Positions 1-5,006 of a stretch of DNA of 12,185 nucleotides are shown here, one piece after another. This DNA comes from CAVSWN01 sp046728115 (GTDB lineage Bacteria; Acidobacteriota; Vicinamibacteria; Vicinamibacterales; CAVVIG01), in NCBI GenBank assembly GCA_046728115.1, contig JBKPDW010000610.1, positions 1-12,185 on the forward strand, in the 5' to 3' direction. Made by a program: the position numbers and the translations under genes. The notes beneath the pieces are model-generated. The model searched no databases, had not been told where the DNA came from, and was given only the letters and a program-made list of their open reading frames with translations. Position 1 is the stretch's first letter; the number at the start of each line of letters is the position of its first letter.

Positions 1-320
1 GCCCCACTGACGACATGGGCATTTGTCATGATGTAGCCATCTGGGTCGATGACAACGCCCGACGCGAGGCTTCGCTGCTTGCCCACCACGAGGTCTGCGT
101 CGCCTCCGCGACCCTCATCCACTGGACCATATCCAGTGACGAGCACTTGCACGACGCTTTGGGAGACGCGTGTGACCAGCGTTTCGACCGATGTGCTGAA
201 TTGCAGCAACGGATCAGAGGTGCCGGGAACAGCGCTAGTCGCCTGGGTCGGCGTGAGGAGCAGTGACGCTGCGACGAGCAGACGAGTTGGTGCGTTAAAC
301 ACGGCGGTCCACTCGCGCAT
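1..320 (-). CDS. HtrA/DegP-type periplasmic serine protease, N-terminal part (cut by window edge)
   Basis: An open frame starts at ATG 320-318 and runs off the left edge after 106 complete codons. The N-terminus carries a basic start and a hydrophobic run (about residues 13-30, ending near ATSA), as expected for a secretion signal. Residues 87-106 read SGVVIDPDGYIMTNAHVVSG, the hallmark HtrA segment around the catalytic histidine (His102 in TNAHVV). The catalytic Asp and Ser and any PDZ domains lie outside the window. HtrA proteases degrade or refold damaged envelope proteins. The start codon overlaps the 3' end of the preceding small gene by 26 bp and has no good Shine-Dalgarno sequence, so translational coupling is likely. 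It is the third gene of a leftward operon driven by the promoter at 924-976. An in-frame TTG about 40 nt upstream is a less likely start. The family assignment is firm; full length and PDZ number cannot be seen. Confidence 0.88.
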   Translation of the reverse strand, partial: MREWTAVFNAPTRLLVAASLLLTPTQATSAVPGTSDPLLQFSTSVETLVTRVSQSVVQVLVTGYGPVDEGRGGDADLVVGKQRSLASGVVIDPDGYIMTNAHVVSG

Positions 321-507
321 AGGCTCGGTCGGCCCGCTGAAATAGAAATCCCGATGCGACAAGCGTGTCTACGAAGGCGTCACAGATGCGCACGTCGAAG
401 AACCACAAGCGCTGCATCCGCCGCTCCATCAACTGCAATCCTGGCATCTCGCGATACTCCGCCTCGACACAGATCAGCCAATCCACAAGCTCGGTTTGGA
501 GAGGCAT
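295..507 (-). CDS. Small winged-helix-like protein of unknown function
   Basis: This encodes a 70-residue protein from ATG 507. The sequence has a helical stretch (LVDWLICVEAEYREMPGLQL), an RRMQRLWFF segment, then ICDAFVDTLVASGFLFQRADRAYAR. The pattern of helix, helix, and a last helix ending in a short beta turn (GFL-x-R-x-D-x-AYAR) resembles short winged-helix-like proteins common as hypotheticals in Acidobacteriota and Proteobacteria. I recognise the pattern but know no proven function. A GTG at 537 would add ten residues. It overlaps the upstream stop as GTGA, but the AAGGAG there abuts the GTG directly, too close to act as its ribosome site, so I prefer ATG 507, which has a G-rich tract about ten bases upstream. 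The gene is sandwiched between the DUF5666-like gene and the protease gene, overlapping the latter by 26 bp. Confidence 0.65.
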   Translation of the reverse strand: MPLQTELVDWLICVEAEYREMPGLQLMERRMQRLWFFDVRICDAFVDTLVASGFLFQRADRAYARVDRRV

Positions 508-533
508 CCAACACCCCCGATCTCCGATCTCGT

Positions 534-875
534 TCACTCCTTCGGCCGTTGAAGAGCGATCGCAGTGGCGACGTGGTTTTTGCCGTCTTCCCGATACCTC
601 ACCGATACGGTGGAGCCGACGACGATGACTCCTTCCCGGTGAGTCGAGGAAGTCAGGCTGAATGTCATGATTCCGCGGTTTCCAGGCCGCACGATCACCA
701 CGGTGTTCGCATCGATGGTCCGAACAATGCCCCGGGTGGCGTGGGTGCCAAGGGCCTGCCCGGCTTCAGATGTACCATCCGATGCCTGACGCGGCTGAGC
801 CTGCCCCGCGAATGTACGGATCGGGGCCACCATCACGGCTAGCGTCAGCGAGAAGCCGATCAGTTTCATGCGCAT
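534..875 (-). CDS. Small secreted DUF5666-like protein (paralogue of 1643-1975)
   Basis: From ATG 875 this is a 113-residue protein with a typical signal peptide (MRMK, then a hydrophobic core to about residue 24, ending TFAGQA). The mature part is a short beta-rich domain: HATRGIVRTIDANTVVIV, a GNRG turn, MTFSLT, then VGSTVSVRYREDG and HVATAI. That order resembles DUF5666-type small beta-barrels. By hand count 43 of 64 residues of this core match the protein at 1643-1975, so the two are paralogues. The frame is open to 962, but that start lies inside the operator and upstream of the predicted -10, so it cannot be on the mRNA. ATG 899 and ATG 869 are alternatives. It is the first gene of the leftward operon with the winged-helix-like gene and HtrA. 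Its role is unknown; secretion and the HtrA neighbour suggest an envelope function. Confidence 0.75.
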   Translation of the reverse strand: MRMKLIGFSLTLAVMVAPIRTFAGQAQPRQASDGTSEAGQALGTHATRGIVRTIDANTVVIVRPGNRGIMTFSLTSSTHREGVIVVGSTVSVRYREDGKNHVATAIALQRPKE

Positions 876-923
876 TGCCGTCGTTCTGGGTCTGGACATC
901 GCCTGAACCAAGTCCCGCCACAT

Positions 924-976
924 GATTGACGTGCCGAGATTAGGCTCCGGTGAAGCCCACATTAAGTTCCCTTAAT
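924..976 (-). promoter_or_regulatory. Shared-architecture promoter, copy E (leftward, for the DUF5666-like/HtrA operon)
   Basis: Read on the minus strand: TTAA (975-972), N6, TTAA (965-962), then TCAC with 7 bp between it and the following T, N7, TAAT in place of the last TCAC, and GTCAATC at 930-924 as the -10 region. The spacing from TCAC to the -10 heptamer is 19 bp here against 20 bp in the other five copies. The first two half-sites lie in a perfect palindrome, CATTAAG-N4-CTTAATG (960-977). A start site near 917 would leave a leader of roughly 40 nt before ATG 875. Confidence 0.7.
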
Positions 977-977
977 G

Positions 978-1139
978 ACGTCGGTTCTGCTGCTCTCGCG
1001 AAGATTGATTCGCTTCGGCAGGCCCGCTGGAATCGGGGTCGTCAGGTCCAAAAACGGGATGAGATCCCGGTGTACTCCGCGAGAGCGTTGAAGATCATTT
1101 CGATTCGTTTTCCTGATCGGCGACGACCGGTGCCGCTCA
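978..1139. other. Non-coding gap between divergent promoters, with inverted repeats
   Basis: No convincing gene is seen here. The stretch holds a perfect 9-bp inverted repeat, GCTCTCGCG at 992-1000 and its complement at 1078-1086, with 77 bp between the arms. Inside it is a 6-bp hairpin, CGGGAT-gag-ATCCCG (1055-1069). The whole could fold as one branched RNA or be chance in GC-rich DNA. Promoters E and A flank it and point away from each other. Confidence 0.35.
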
Positions 1140-1192
1140 TGATCTCGAATTAATCGCCAGCTCACCGACGCCTCACGTCCAACGCGTCAAAT
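1140..1192 (+). promoter_or_regulatory. Shared-architecture promoter, copy A (for 1250-1975)
   Basis: The degenerate first half-site TGAT (1140-1143) is followed by N6, TTAAT (1150-1154), N7, TCAC (1162-1165), N7, TCAC (1173-1176) and then GTCAAAT (1186-1192). The last TCAC ends 10 bp before TCAAAT. The spacing is identical to copies B, C and D. Predicted transcription starts near 1199, about 50 nt before the ATG at 1250. Confidence 0.75.
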
Positions 1193-1199
1193 ATCCATA

Positions 1200-1215
1200 G
1201 ATGACAAGAGTCATC
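1200..1215 (+). promoter_or_regulatory. Stem-loop at the predicted mRNA 5' end
   Basis: GATGAC (1200-1205), loop AAGA, GTCATC (1210-1215) form a perfect 6-bp stem. If transcription starts 6-8 bases after the TCAAAT of promoter A, this hairpin sits at the extreme 5' end of the message. Hairpins in that place are known to protect some mRNAs for envelope proteins from decay. That role here is inference. Confidence 0.4.
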
Positions 1216-1249
1216 GAGAGCGCAATGAAGCGCGACAAGGAGGTTTGAC

Positions 1250-1594
1250 ATGAAGTCCATTACCAAGAGGGCGGGACTGCTGGCGGCGGCGTTCGTCGTG
1301 TGTCTCGGCGGCTCAGCCCGAGCCGCGACCATCGAAGTCAAGGTGCCGTTTCCGTTTCTCGTGCACGGTCAGACCCTACCCGCTGGCGAATACCGTGTGG
1401 AGATCGACGGCGCGGTCGTCCTGTTCCGCGGAGAGAAGGGCAATGGGGCAAGCATGTTTGTCATGACGACAGCGGCCGGCGGCCAGGACCCGGCCGGGGA
1501 CAAGCCAGCCCTGAGCTTCACGCGCGACGAGACGCAGTACCGGCTCGCGGACATCTGGGAGTCTGGCTCTCAGGGGCTTGAGGTTGCTCGGTAG
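1250..1594 (+). CDS. Small secreted protein with the VPFPF/LPAGEY motif (Acidobacteriota-type hypothetical)
   Basis: This is a 114-residue protein. A signal peptide is clear: MKSITKR, then a hydrophobic core, ending SARA-A near residue 25. The mature protein begins with a beta strand, VKVPFPFLVHGQTLPAGEYRVE, followed by VVLFRGEKG and a long middle segment, and ends in ADIWESGSQGLEVAR. The VPFPF-x2-H/N-G-x-T-LPAG-x-Y motif is one I know from many short exported proteins of Acidobacteriota; their function is not established. The start is secure: AAGGAGG at 1237-1243 is six bases from the ATG, the strongest ribosome site in the window, suggesting high expression. It is first in a two-gene transcript from promoter A, followed after 48 bp by the DUF5666-like gene. 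Confidence 0.85.
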   Translation: MKSITKRAGLLAAAFVVCLGGSARAATIEVKVPFPFLVHGQTLPAGEYRVEIDGAVVLFRGEKGNGASMFVMTTAAGGQDPAGDKPALSFTRDETQYRLADIWESGSQGLEVAR

Positions 1595-1642
1595 CCGGTC
1601 CGGTCGAACGGCCTGGCTCTCGTAGCGACAGGAAGGAACCAC

Positions 1643-1975
1643 ATGCGAGACGCACTGGCGGTCATCGTAATCAGCGGTGCGTTGAGCATCACCCCGGTCG
1701 CCGTCTTCGCGGCGACGCAGGCACCGGAATCTCCGCAGTCGACAGCGGCCAGACACGCTACCAGGGGCACCGTCAAGTCGATCGACGCGACGACGTTGGT
1801 GATCGCTCGCGCTGGAAACAGAGGCGAGATGACGTTCGAGTTGACCCCTTCGGTCCACCGGCACGGGACAATCGGTGTGGGCACGACAGTGTCAGTGAGG
1901 TACCAAGACGACGGCACGAAGCACGTCGCGACTGCGATTACCGTGGAGAACCCCACTCAGCCGGCAACACGGTGA
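1643..1975 (+). CDS. Small secreted DUF5666-like protein (paralogue of 534-875)
   Basis: This 110-residue protein has a hydrophobic N-terminal signal (about residues 4-24, ending VFAA) and a short linker rich in P, S and A. The core from residue 38 on reads HATRGTVKSIDATTLVIARAG and continues through MTFELT, VGTTVSVRYQDDG and HVATAI. It is about two-thirds identical over 64 residues to the minus-strand protein at 534-875. AGGAAGGAA just upstream of the ATG is a good ribosome site. The gene follows 1250-1594 after 48 bp with no obvious terminator between, and is followed 18 bp after its stop by a strong hairpin (1993-2021). The fold is probably a small beta-barrel; ligand or partner unknown. 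Duplication on opposite strands, each copy under the same promoter type, suggests both are wanted in the same response. Confidence 0.82.
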   Translation: MRDALAVIVISGALSITPVAVFAATQAPESPQSTAARHATRGTVKSIDATTLVIARAGNRGEMTFELTPSVHRHGTIGVGTTVSVRYQDDGTKHVATAITVENPTQPATR

Positions 1976-1992
1976 GACCGGTCGCCATCAGA

Positions 1993-2021
1993 GAGCCGGG
2001 GAGCAGCTCGCTCCTCGGCTC
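1993..2021 (+). terminator. Hairpin, probable terminator of the 1250-1975 operon
   Basis: Arms GAGCCGGGGAGC (1993-2004) and GCTCCTCGGCTC (2010-2021) form a 12-bp stem with one G-U pair in RNA and a 5-nt loop. It begins 18 bp after the stop at 1975. No run of T follows, so it is not a textbook intrinsic terminator; it may stop polymerase inefficiently or protect the 3' end. Confidence 0.55.
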
Positions 2022-2253
2022 CCTGACATTCGAAATTGAGGCGATCACGGTCAGCCAACACATCCACCTAAACTGAGGGACGACCCGCGCAGCGTCGTGG
2101 CTGAAGAACGCACGCCTTCGACATCCAGGCTGTCGCGCGAGTTCGCGCTCGCGCGTGATTCCTACGCCGATGTCGTCACGGCCGGCGCGCCAGCGGTTGT
2201 GAGCGTTTGCGTCGCGAGTTCTGCGCTCTGCCCCACCGAGTGAGGGACCTTCC
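2022..2253. other. Non-coding gap between convergent genes
   Basis: I see no gene here. The stretch lies between the ends of the rightward operon and the leftward diguanylate cyclase. One hairpin is visible: GCGCGAG (2135-2141) and CTCGCGC (2148-2154) with a 6-nt loop, possibly part of the 3' end of the diguanylate cyclase transcript. Confidence 0.4.
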
Positions 2254-3084
2254 TCATGCGACACAGACTCGATCGCGGCCGGCTGTTTTGGCCATGTAAA
2301 GCGCACGATCCGCTTGCTTGAATAGGCATTCGCCAGCCTCGGCGTCGTCTGCCGGGAGATCTCGCCGCCGATGGCCATCGGTCGATGTCGAAGTGGCACC
2401 GACACTAATGGTGAGCGTCGCAGCCGGAAAAGCGCGGCCCGCAAGTGTTGGGGCGCTGACACGGACTGCGTCGCACAGGTCGTCAGCGACGCGCTGCGCT
2501 CGAACGTCACCGCAATTGGGGATCGCGATCGCGAACTCATCACCGCCGTAGCGACAGGCCACAGCGTCGGGCGGGAGGCGCCGGCCGATAATGTGCCCGA
2601 CCATGCGCACGGCTTCGGCACCCGTAAGGTGTCCGTACTGGTCGTTCAGCGACTTGAGATGATCAAGATCGGCAACGAGGAGCGCGAGGGATGATCTCGA
2701 CTGGTCAATAGCCCTGACCATCCTTACCAGACAGGCCTCGAACGAACGCAGGTTGTGAAGGCCGGTCAGATCGTCCGTTCTTGCGAGTTGATGGAGGCGA
2801 TGATTGTCACTGGCGATTCGTGCGGTCACGATACCAACCGCGAGGAACAGCGCGACTTGCACAGCATCTGACTCGCCGTAATGGCCGGACAGCAGATGTG
2901 GATTCGCGACATGGTACAGAGTCACCGCCGCCAGCGCGGCGACGATTCCTCCGCGCATCATGAATCTGGTGCCAGCAAGAATAATGGGCAGGTAGTAAAG
3001 GTGCTGAAGAGGCGCCGTGCCCGTCCCGCGGTCGATAAAGAAGATGACCAGGTGACCTCGAGACCGGAAGCACGGACGGCGCAT
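2254..3084 (-). CDS. Membrane-bound GGDEF diguanylate cyclase
   Basis: This 276-residue protein makes cyclic di-GMP from two GTP. Residues about 1-95 are membrane-associated, with hydrophobic stretches near 29-38, 45-58 and 75-90. The YLPIILAG motif marks a small sensor region often linked to GGDEF domains. The GGDEF domain (about 100-276) starts with TDDLTGLHN, has metal and nucleotide residues in DLDHLKSLND (Asp139, Asn147, Asp148) and an intact active-site loop GGDEF at 180-184. The product-inhibition motif RxxD is not in its usual place; that stretch reads RRLPPDAVACRY, so feedback control may be weak or absent. ATG 3084 is the first start after an in-frame stop; the first membrane segment is short, so a lost upstream part is possible. 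It is read from promoter copy F, after a possible leader ORF. Confidence 0.9.
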   Translation of the reverse strand: MRRPCFRSRGHLVIFFIDRGTGTAPLQHLYYLPIILAGTRFMMRGGIVAALAAVTLYHVANPHLLSGHYGESDAVQVALFLAVGIVTARIASDNHRLHQLARTDDLTGLHNLRSFEACLVRMVRAIDQSRSSLALLVADLDHLKSLNDQYGHLTGAEAVRMVGHIIGRRLPPDAVACRYGGDEFAIAIPNCGDVRAQRVADDLCDAVRVSAPTLAGRAFPAATLTISVGATSTSTDGHRRRDLPADDAEAGECLFKQADRALYMAKTAGRDRVCVA

Positions 3085-3105
3085 TGCCTGTCGTCAACCG
3101 CATGT

Positions 3106-3198
3106 TCACATCTCGCCAAAGAGGCGCATCTCAGTTAGCACCTTACACATCACAACCGCCACCGCAATCGATGCTGACGGACTCCTGAGCGACGACAT
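3106..3198 (-). CDS. Possible 30-codon leader ORF upstream of the diguanylate cyclase
   Basis: ATG 3198-3196 has a perfect GGAGG (minus strand, 3208-3204) five bases upstream. The frame is open for 30 codons with a hydrophobic middle (SIAVAVVMCKVL) and stops at 3106, 22 bp before the diguanylate cyclase start. It would be the first open frame on a message from promoter F. The ribosome site is far better than that of the cyclase itself (ACAGG). It could be a short membrane peptide or a leader that tunes cyclase translation. No homologue is recognised. Confidence 0.4.
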   Translation of the reverse strand: MSSLRSPSASIAVAVVMCKVLTEMRLFGEM

Positions 3199-3253
3199 GC
3201 TGACCTCCATAGCATGCCCAACCGTGACTCGATGACGCGCGTCACCCGCGACC

Positions 3254-3306
3254 ATTCAATAGCGCGGACATCAGACACACATGAGGCTTGGGTTAATTCT
3301 GGTTAA
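3254..3306 (-). promoter_or_regulatory. Shared-architecture promoter, copy F (leftward, for the diguanylate cyclase)
   Basis: On the minus strand: TTAA (3306-3303), N6, TTAAC (3296-3292), N7, TCAT (3284-3281), N7, TGAT (3273-3270), and the -10-like ATTGAAT (3260-3254) exactly 20 bp after TCAT. The half-site letters vary more than in copies A and B, but every spacing is kept. Transcription would start near 3247, giving a leader of about 160 nt before the cyclase and 50 nt before the small ORF. Confidence 0.65.
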
Positions 3307-3395
3307 TGCGGCGTCCGCAGCATCGTGTGTCCTGATGAAGTGTCGGAGCCCAAGAAGCGTTGCGAGCCTCCGTGCGGTCGGAGGGATTAAGTGTT

Positions 3396-3476
3396 GCGAG
3401 CGTGTCCCTGATCCAGGCCCTCGGCGGAGGATGGGACGTGTCGCAACTACCTTCGACCCAGGAAGTGCGGCGCTGA
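3396..3476 (+). pseudogene. C-terminal remnant of an RND-type outer-membrane efflux protein
   Basis: This short frame reads ASVSLIQALGGGWDVSQLPS and a few more residues to TGA 3474-3476. It matches in place and order the last residues of the intact channel protein in this window (ASVLLIEALGGGWNASQFPT, ending at 12130), the conserved tail of NodT-family outer-membrane factors. Upstream in the same frame only about ten more residues (RSEGLSV) might belong, and the rest of a 480-residue gene is missing. It is therefore a deletion scar of an earlier efflux operon. No pump or adaptor remnant is recognised next to it. It lies between promoters F and D; about 110 bp on its right (3477-3584) holds nothing I can name. 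Confidence 0.72.
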
Positions 3477-3584
3477 GAAATCCTGGCCGTTCAGACACTG
3501 CCGCTCCCGTACGTTGATCGTGAACCTGCCACGAACCACCAGGCCCCTGTCACGGCCTTGCTTGTCAGAACGATCGCCCCCACA

Positions 3585-3637
3585 TACGCAGAAGTTAATC
3601 TCGCGTTCACGATCCCGTCAGGTGCGTACCGTTCAAT
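3585..3637 (+). promoter_or_regulatory. Shared-architecture promoter, copy D (for 3681-4172)
   Basis: The first half-site is degenerate (TACG, 3585-3588), then N6, TTAAT (3595-3599), N7, TCAC (3607-3610), N7, TCAG (3618-3621), and GTTCAAT (3631-3637) as the -10 region. Spacing is identical to copies A, B and C. The start codon is 43 bp beyond the -10 region. Confidence 0.68.
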
Positions 3638-3680
3638 GTGAGTAGATGACCACGAGGTCATAGCCACAAAGGGGGTTCAC

Positions 3681-4172
3681 ATGATCAAGCTTCCACTCCT
3701 TCTCGCGCTGTCGATTACGATCGCCGTCCCAGCCTTTTCGCAGGGTCGCGATGGCAGCCAACCACACCCGAGCCATGGCAGAGAGGCAACCAGCAACGGA
3801 CACATCCCGGCTCAAGGTCCTCACCGGTTCGTGCCGCACGTGGACGCACATGACCGGTGGATCGGGCACGACTCGGGCCCGGCTGACCCACACCTCCACC
3901 TCGCCCTGCCATGGGAACACGGCCACTTTACGGCAGGCTTTGGCCCCGGCCACGTCTTCCGCCTGCAAGGAGGAAGCCCGGAGCGCTTCTGGTTCAACGG
4001 GTACTTCTTCGACGTCGCGCCGTACGAATACCAATTCGTCGATAACTGGCTCTGGGATCGCGACTCGATCGTAATTTACGAAGACCCTGATCACGACGGC
4101 TGGTACATCGCGTACAACGTCAGACTCGGAACGTACGTGCACGTGATGTATCTCGGTCTTGCCGGTGACTGA
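3681..4172 (+). CDS. Secreted His-rich protein (Acidobacteriota-type hypothetical)
   Basis: This 163-residue protein has a clean signal peptide (MIKLPLLLALSITIAVPAFS, cleavage before QG). A low-complexity region rich in His, Pro, Gly and Asp (about 21-95) follows; its many histidines could bind metal. The C-terminal half (about 100-163) is better conserved in type: FWFNGYFFDVAPYEYQFVD, then WLWDRDSIVIYEDPDHDGWYIAYN and LGTYVHVMYLG. I know this aromatic-rich domain from numerous uncharacterised exported proteins in Acidobacteriota; no function is established. The start is supported by AAAGGGGG six bases before the ATG. It is a single-gene unit from promoter D, ended by the hairpin at 4226-4249. 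Long open frames on the opposite strand here are shadows. Confidence 0.82.
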   Translation: MIKLPLLLALSITIAVPAFSQGRDGSQPHPSHGREATSNGHIPAQGPHRFVPHVDAHDRWIGHDSGPADPHLHLALPWEHGHFTAGFGPGHVFRLQGGSPERFWFNGYFFDVAPYEYQFVDNWLWDRDSIVIYEDPDHDGWYIAYNVRLGTYVHVMYLGLAGD

Positions 4173-4225
4173 GCCAATTTCGCCCAGGCATGGCAGGTGC
4201 CCAAGCGCGGGAATCGTTGGAGGTG

Positions 4226-4249
4226 GCGCGGCGTGCGCGAACGCCGCGC
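4226..4249 (+). terminator. GC-rich hairpin after the His-rich protein gene
   Basis: GCGCGGCG (4226-4233) and CGCCGCGC (4242-4249) form a perfect 8-bp stem with an 8-nt loop, 54 bp after the stop codon. There is no T-run, so termination is only probable. From here to promoter B (4250-4398) I see no gene or other clear element. Confidence 0.45.
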
Positions 4250-4398
4250 TCCCGCTCGCGCGTGTCGACATTCGAGAACCGACCGCGCGGCATTAGGAAA
4301 GGTCAAGTAGACGCGACGGGCGTGAGCGTCAGATGAGGACGCGATTGATTCCCGTTCATGTAGTCCTTCACATTGGGAAGCTCGGCCTTGATCGCTGA

Positions 4399-4451
4399 TT
4401 AACTGAAGTTAATCGTCAGTTCACTGAAGGCTCACAGTCGTCGCGTCAAAT
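4399..4451 (+). promoter_or_regulatory. Shared-architecture promoter, copy B (for the DksA-like/ABC operon)
   Basis: This is the clearest copy. TTAA (4399-4402), N6, TTAAT (4409-4413), N7, TCAC (4421-4424), N7, TCAC (4432-4435), 9 bp, GTCAAAT (4445-4451). The half-sites also share flanks: the first and third both continue as CTGAAG-like sequence, so the element reads as four tandem repeats of 10-12 bp. The first two half-sites form a perfect palindrome, GATTAAC-TGAA-GTTAATC (4397-4414). The predicted start near 4458 leaves about 33 nt before ATG 4491. Confidence 0.78.
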
Positions 4452-4490
4452 CACAGTGGCGACGATGACGCCGCCAGATTGGAGCTTGTG

Positions 4491-4979
4491 ATGACCGTGA
4501 ACCGAACGGCCTTGAAGCCGGCCACATCAGCGTCAACTGTCACCACGCCGGCGCGACATGCGAGCCGGCATGAAGAACTGAAACGCGCTCTCGAAGATCG
4601 GCGCCGAAGCATCGACAGCGCCGTCCGGGGTCAACTCTCAATGGTTCGAGCAGAACGGGCAAATACGAGCACCGTCGGCGTACTCGACGACGGGGAAGTG
4701 GCCGACGTCGATCTTCAAGAAGACATCGAGCTCGCGCTCATTCAGATCAAGCAGGAGACGATCGCGCGGATCGATGACGCGCTGGCGCGGCTGGAATCGG
4801 GCTATTACGGGCGCTGTGTCGAGTGCGGAGACGAAATCTCGGAAGCGCGGCTGCGGGCCCTTCCGTTCGCGGTTCGATGTGTGGAATGCGAGGAAACCCG
4901 TGAAGCGGCCGCCAAACGTCGGCAGGTGCTTGAGCGACGGTTCACGCCGTTCGCCGACATCGCGCTCCGATTCAAGTGA
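4491..4979 (+). CDS. DksA/TraR-family C4 zinc-finger protein
   Basis: From ATG 4491 this is a 162-residue protein. A basic, disordered N-terminus (1-25) is followed by a helical hairpin (about 26-105) and a zinc finger with Cys109, Cys112, Cys130 and Cys133 (CVEC-x17-CVEC), the DksA/TraR signature. The hairpin tip holds acidic residues (VLDDGEVADVD, 64-74), the area where DksA reaches into the RNA polymerase secondary channel. Such proteins adjust transcription under starvation or stress, often with ppGpp; some relatives act differently, so the exact role is open. GGAG six bases before the ATG supports this start. A TTG at 4479 in frame is unlikely because it overlaps that ribosome site. The gene is first in the operon from promoter B; the ABC exporter follows after 27 bp. 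Confidence 0.85.
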   Translation: MTVNRTALKPATSASTVTTPARHASRHEELKRALEDRRRSIDSAVRGQLSMVRAERANTSTVGVLDDGEVADVDLQEDIELALIQIKQETIARIDDALARLESGYYGRCVECGDEISEARLRALPFAVRCVECEETREAAAKRRQVLERRFTPFADIALRFK

Positions 4980-5006
4980 GCCCGGGTCACAGCACCTTCA
5001 CGCGAA

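Noticed and set aside
354..842. Open frame of 162 codons on the plus strand
   Set aside because: It is antisense to the secreted DUF5666-like gene and the winged-helix-like gene and has low-complexity Arg/Ser-rich composition.
876..962. Upstream extension of the leftward DUF5666-like gene to a start at 962
   Set aside because: The start would lie inside the TTAA palindrome and upstream of the predicted -10, and the extension precedes a complete signal peptide.
3055..3109. Frameshift in the diguanylate cyclase N-terminus, joining a start at 3109
   Set aside because: Neither frame gives a convincing extra membrane helix, and an in-frame stop just upstream supports ATG 3084. The evidence is too weak to call a break.
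3633..4271. Open frame of 212 codons on the minus strand over the His-rich protein gene
   Set aside because: The plus frame has a ribosome site, a signal peptide and a known conserved C-terminal domain; the minus frame has none and would cover promoter D and the hairpin.
4420..4451. Ordinary sigma-70 promoter with TTCACT as -35
   Set aside because: The distance to TCAAAT is 20 bp, too long for a normal -35/-10 pair. The repeated TCAC-N7-TCAC at PhoB-box spacing is a better account, although a MerR-like long spacer cannot be excluded.
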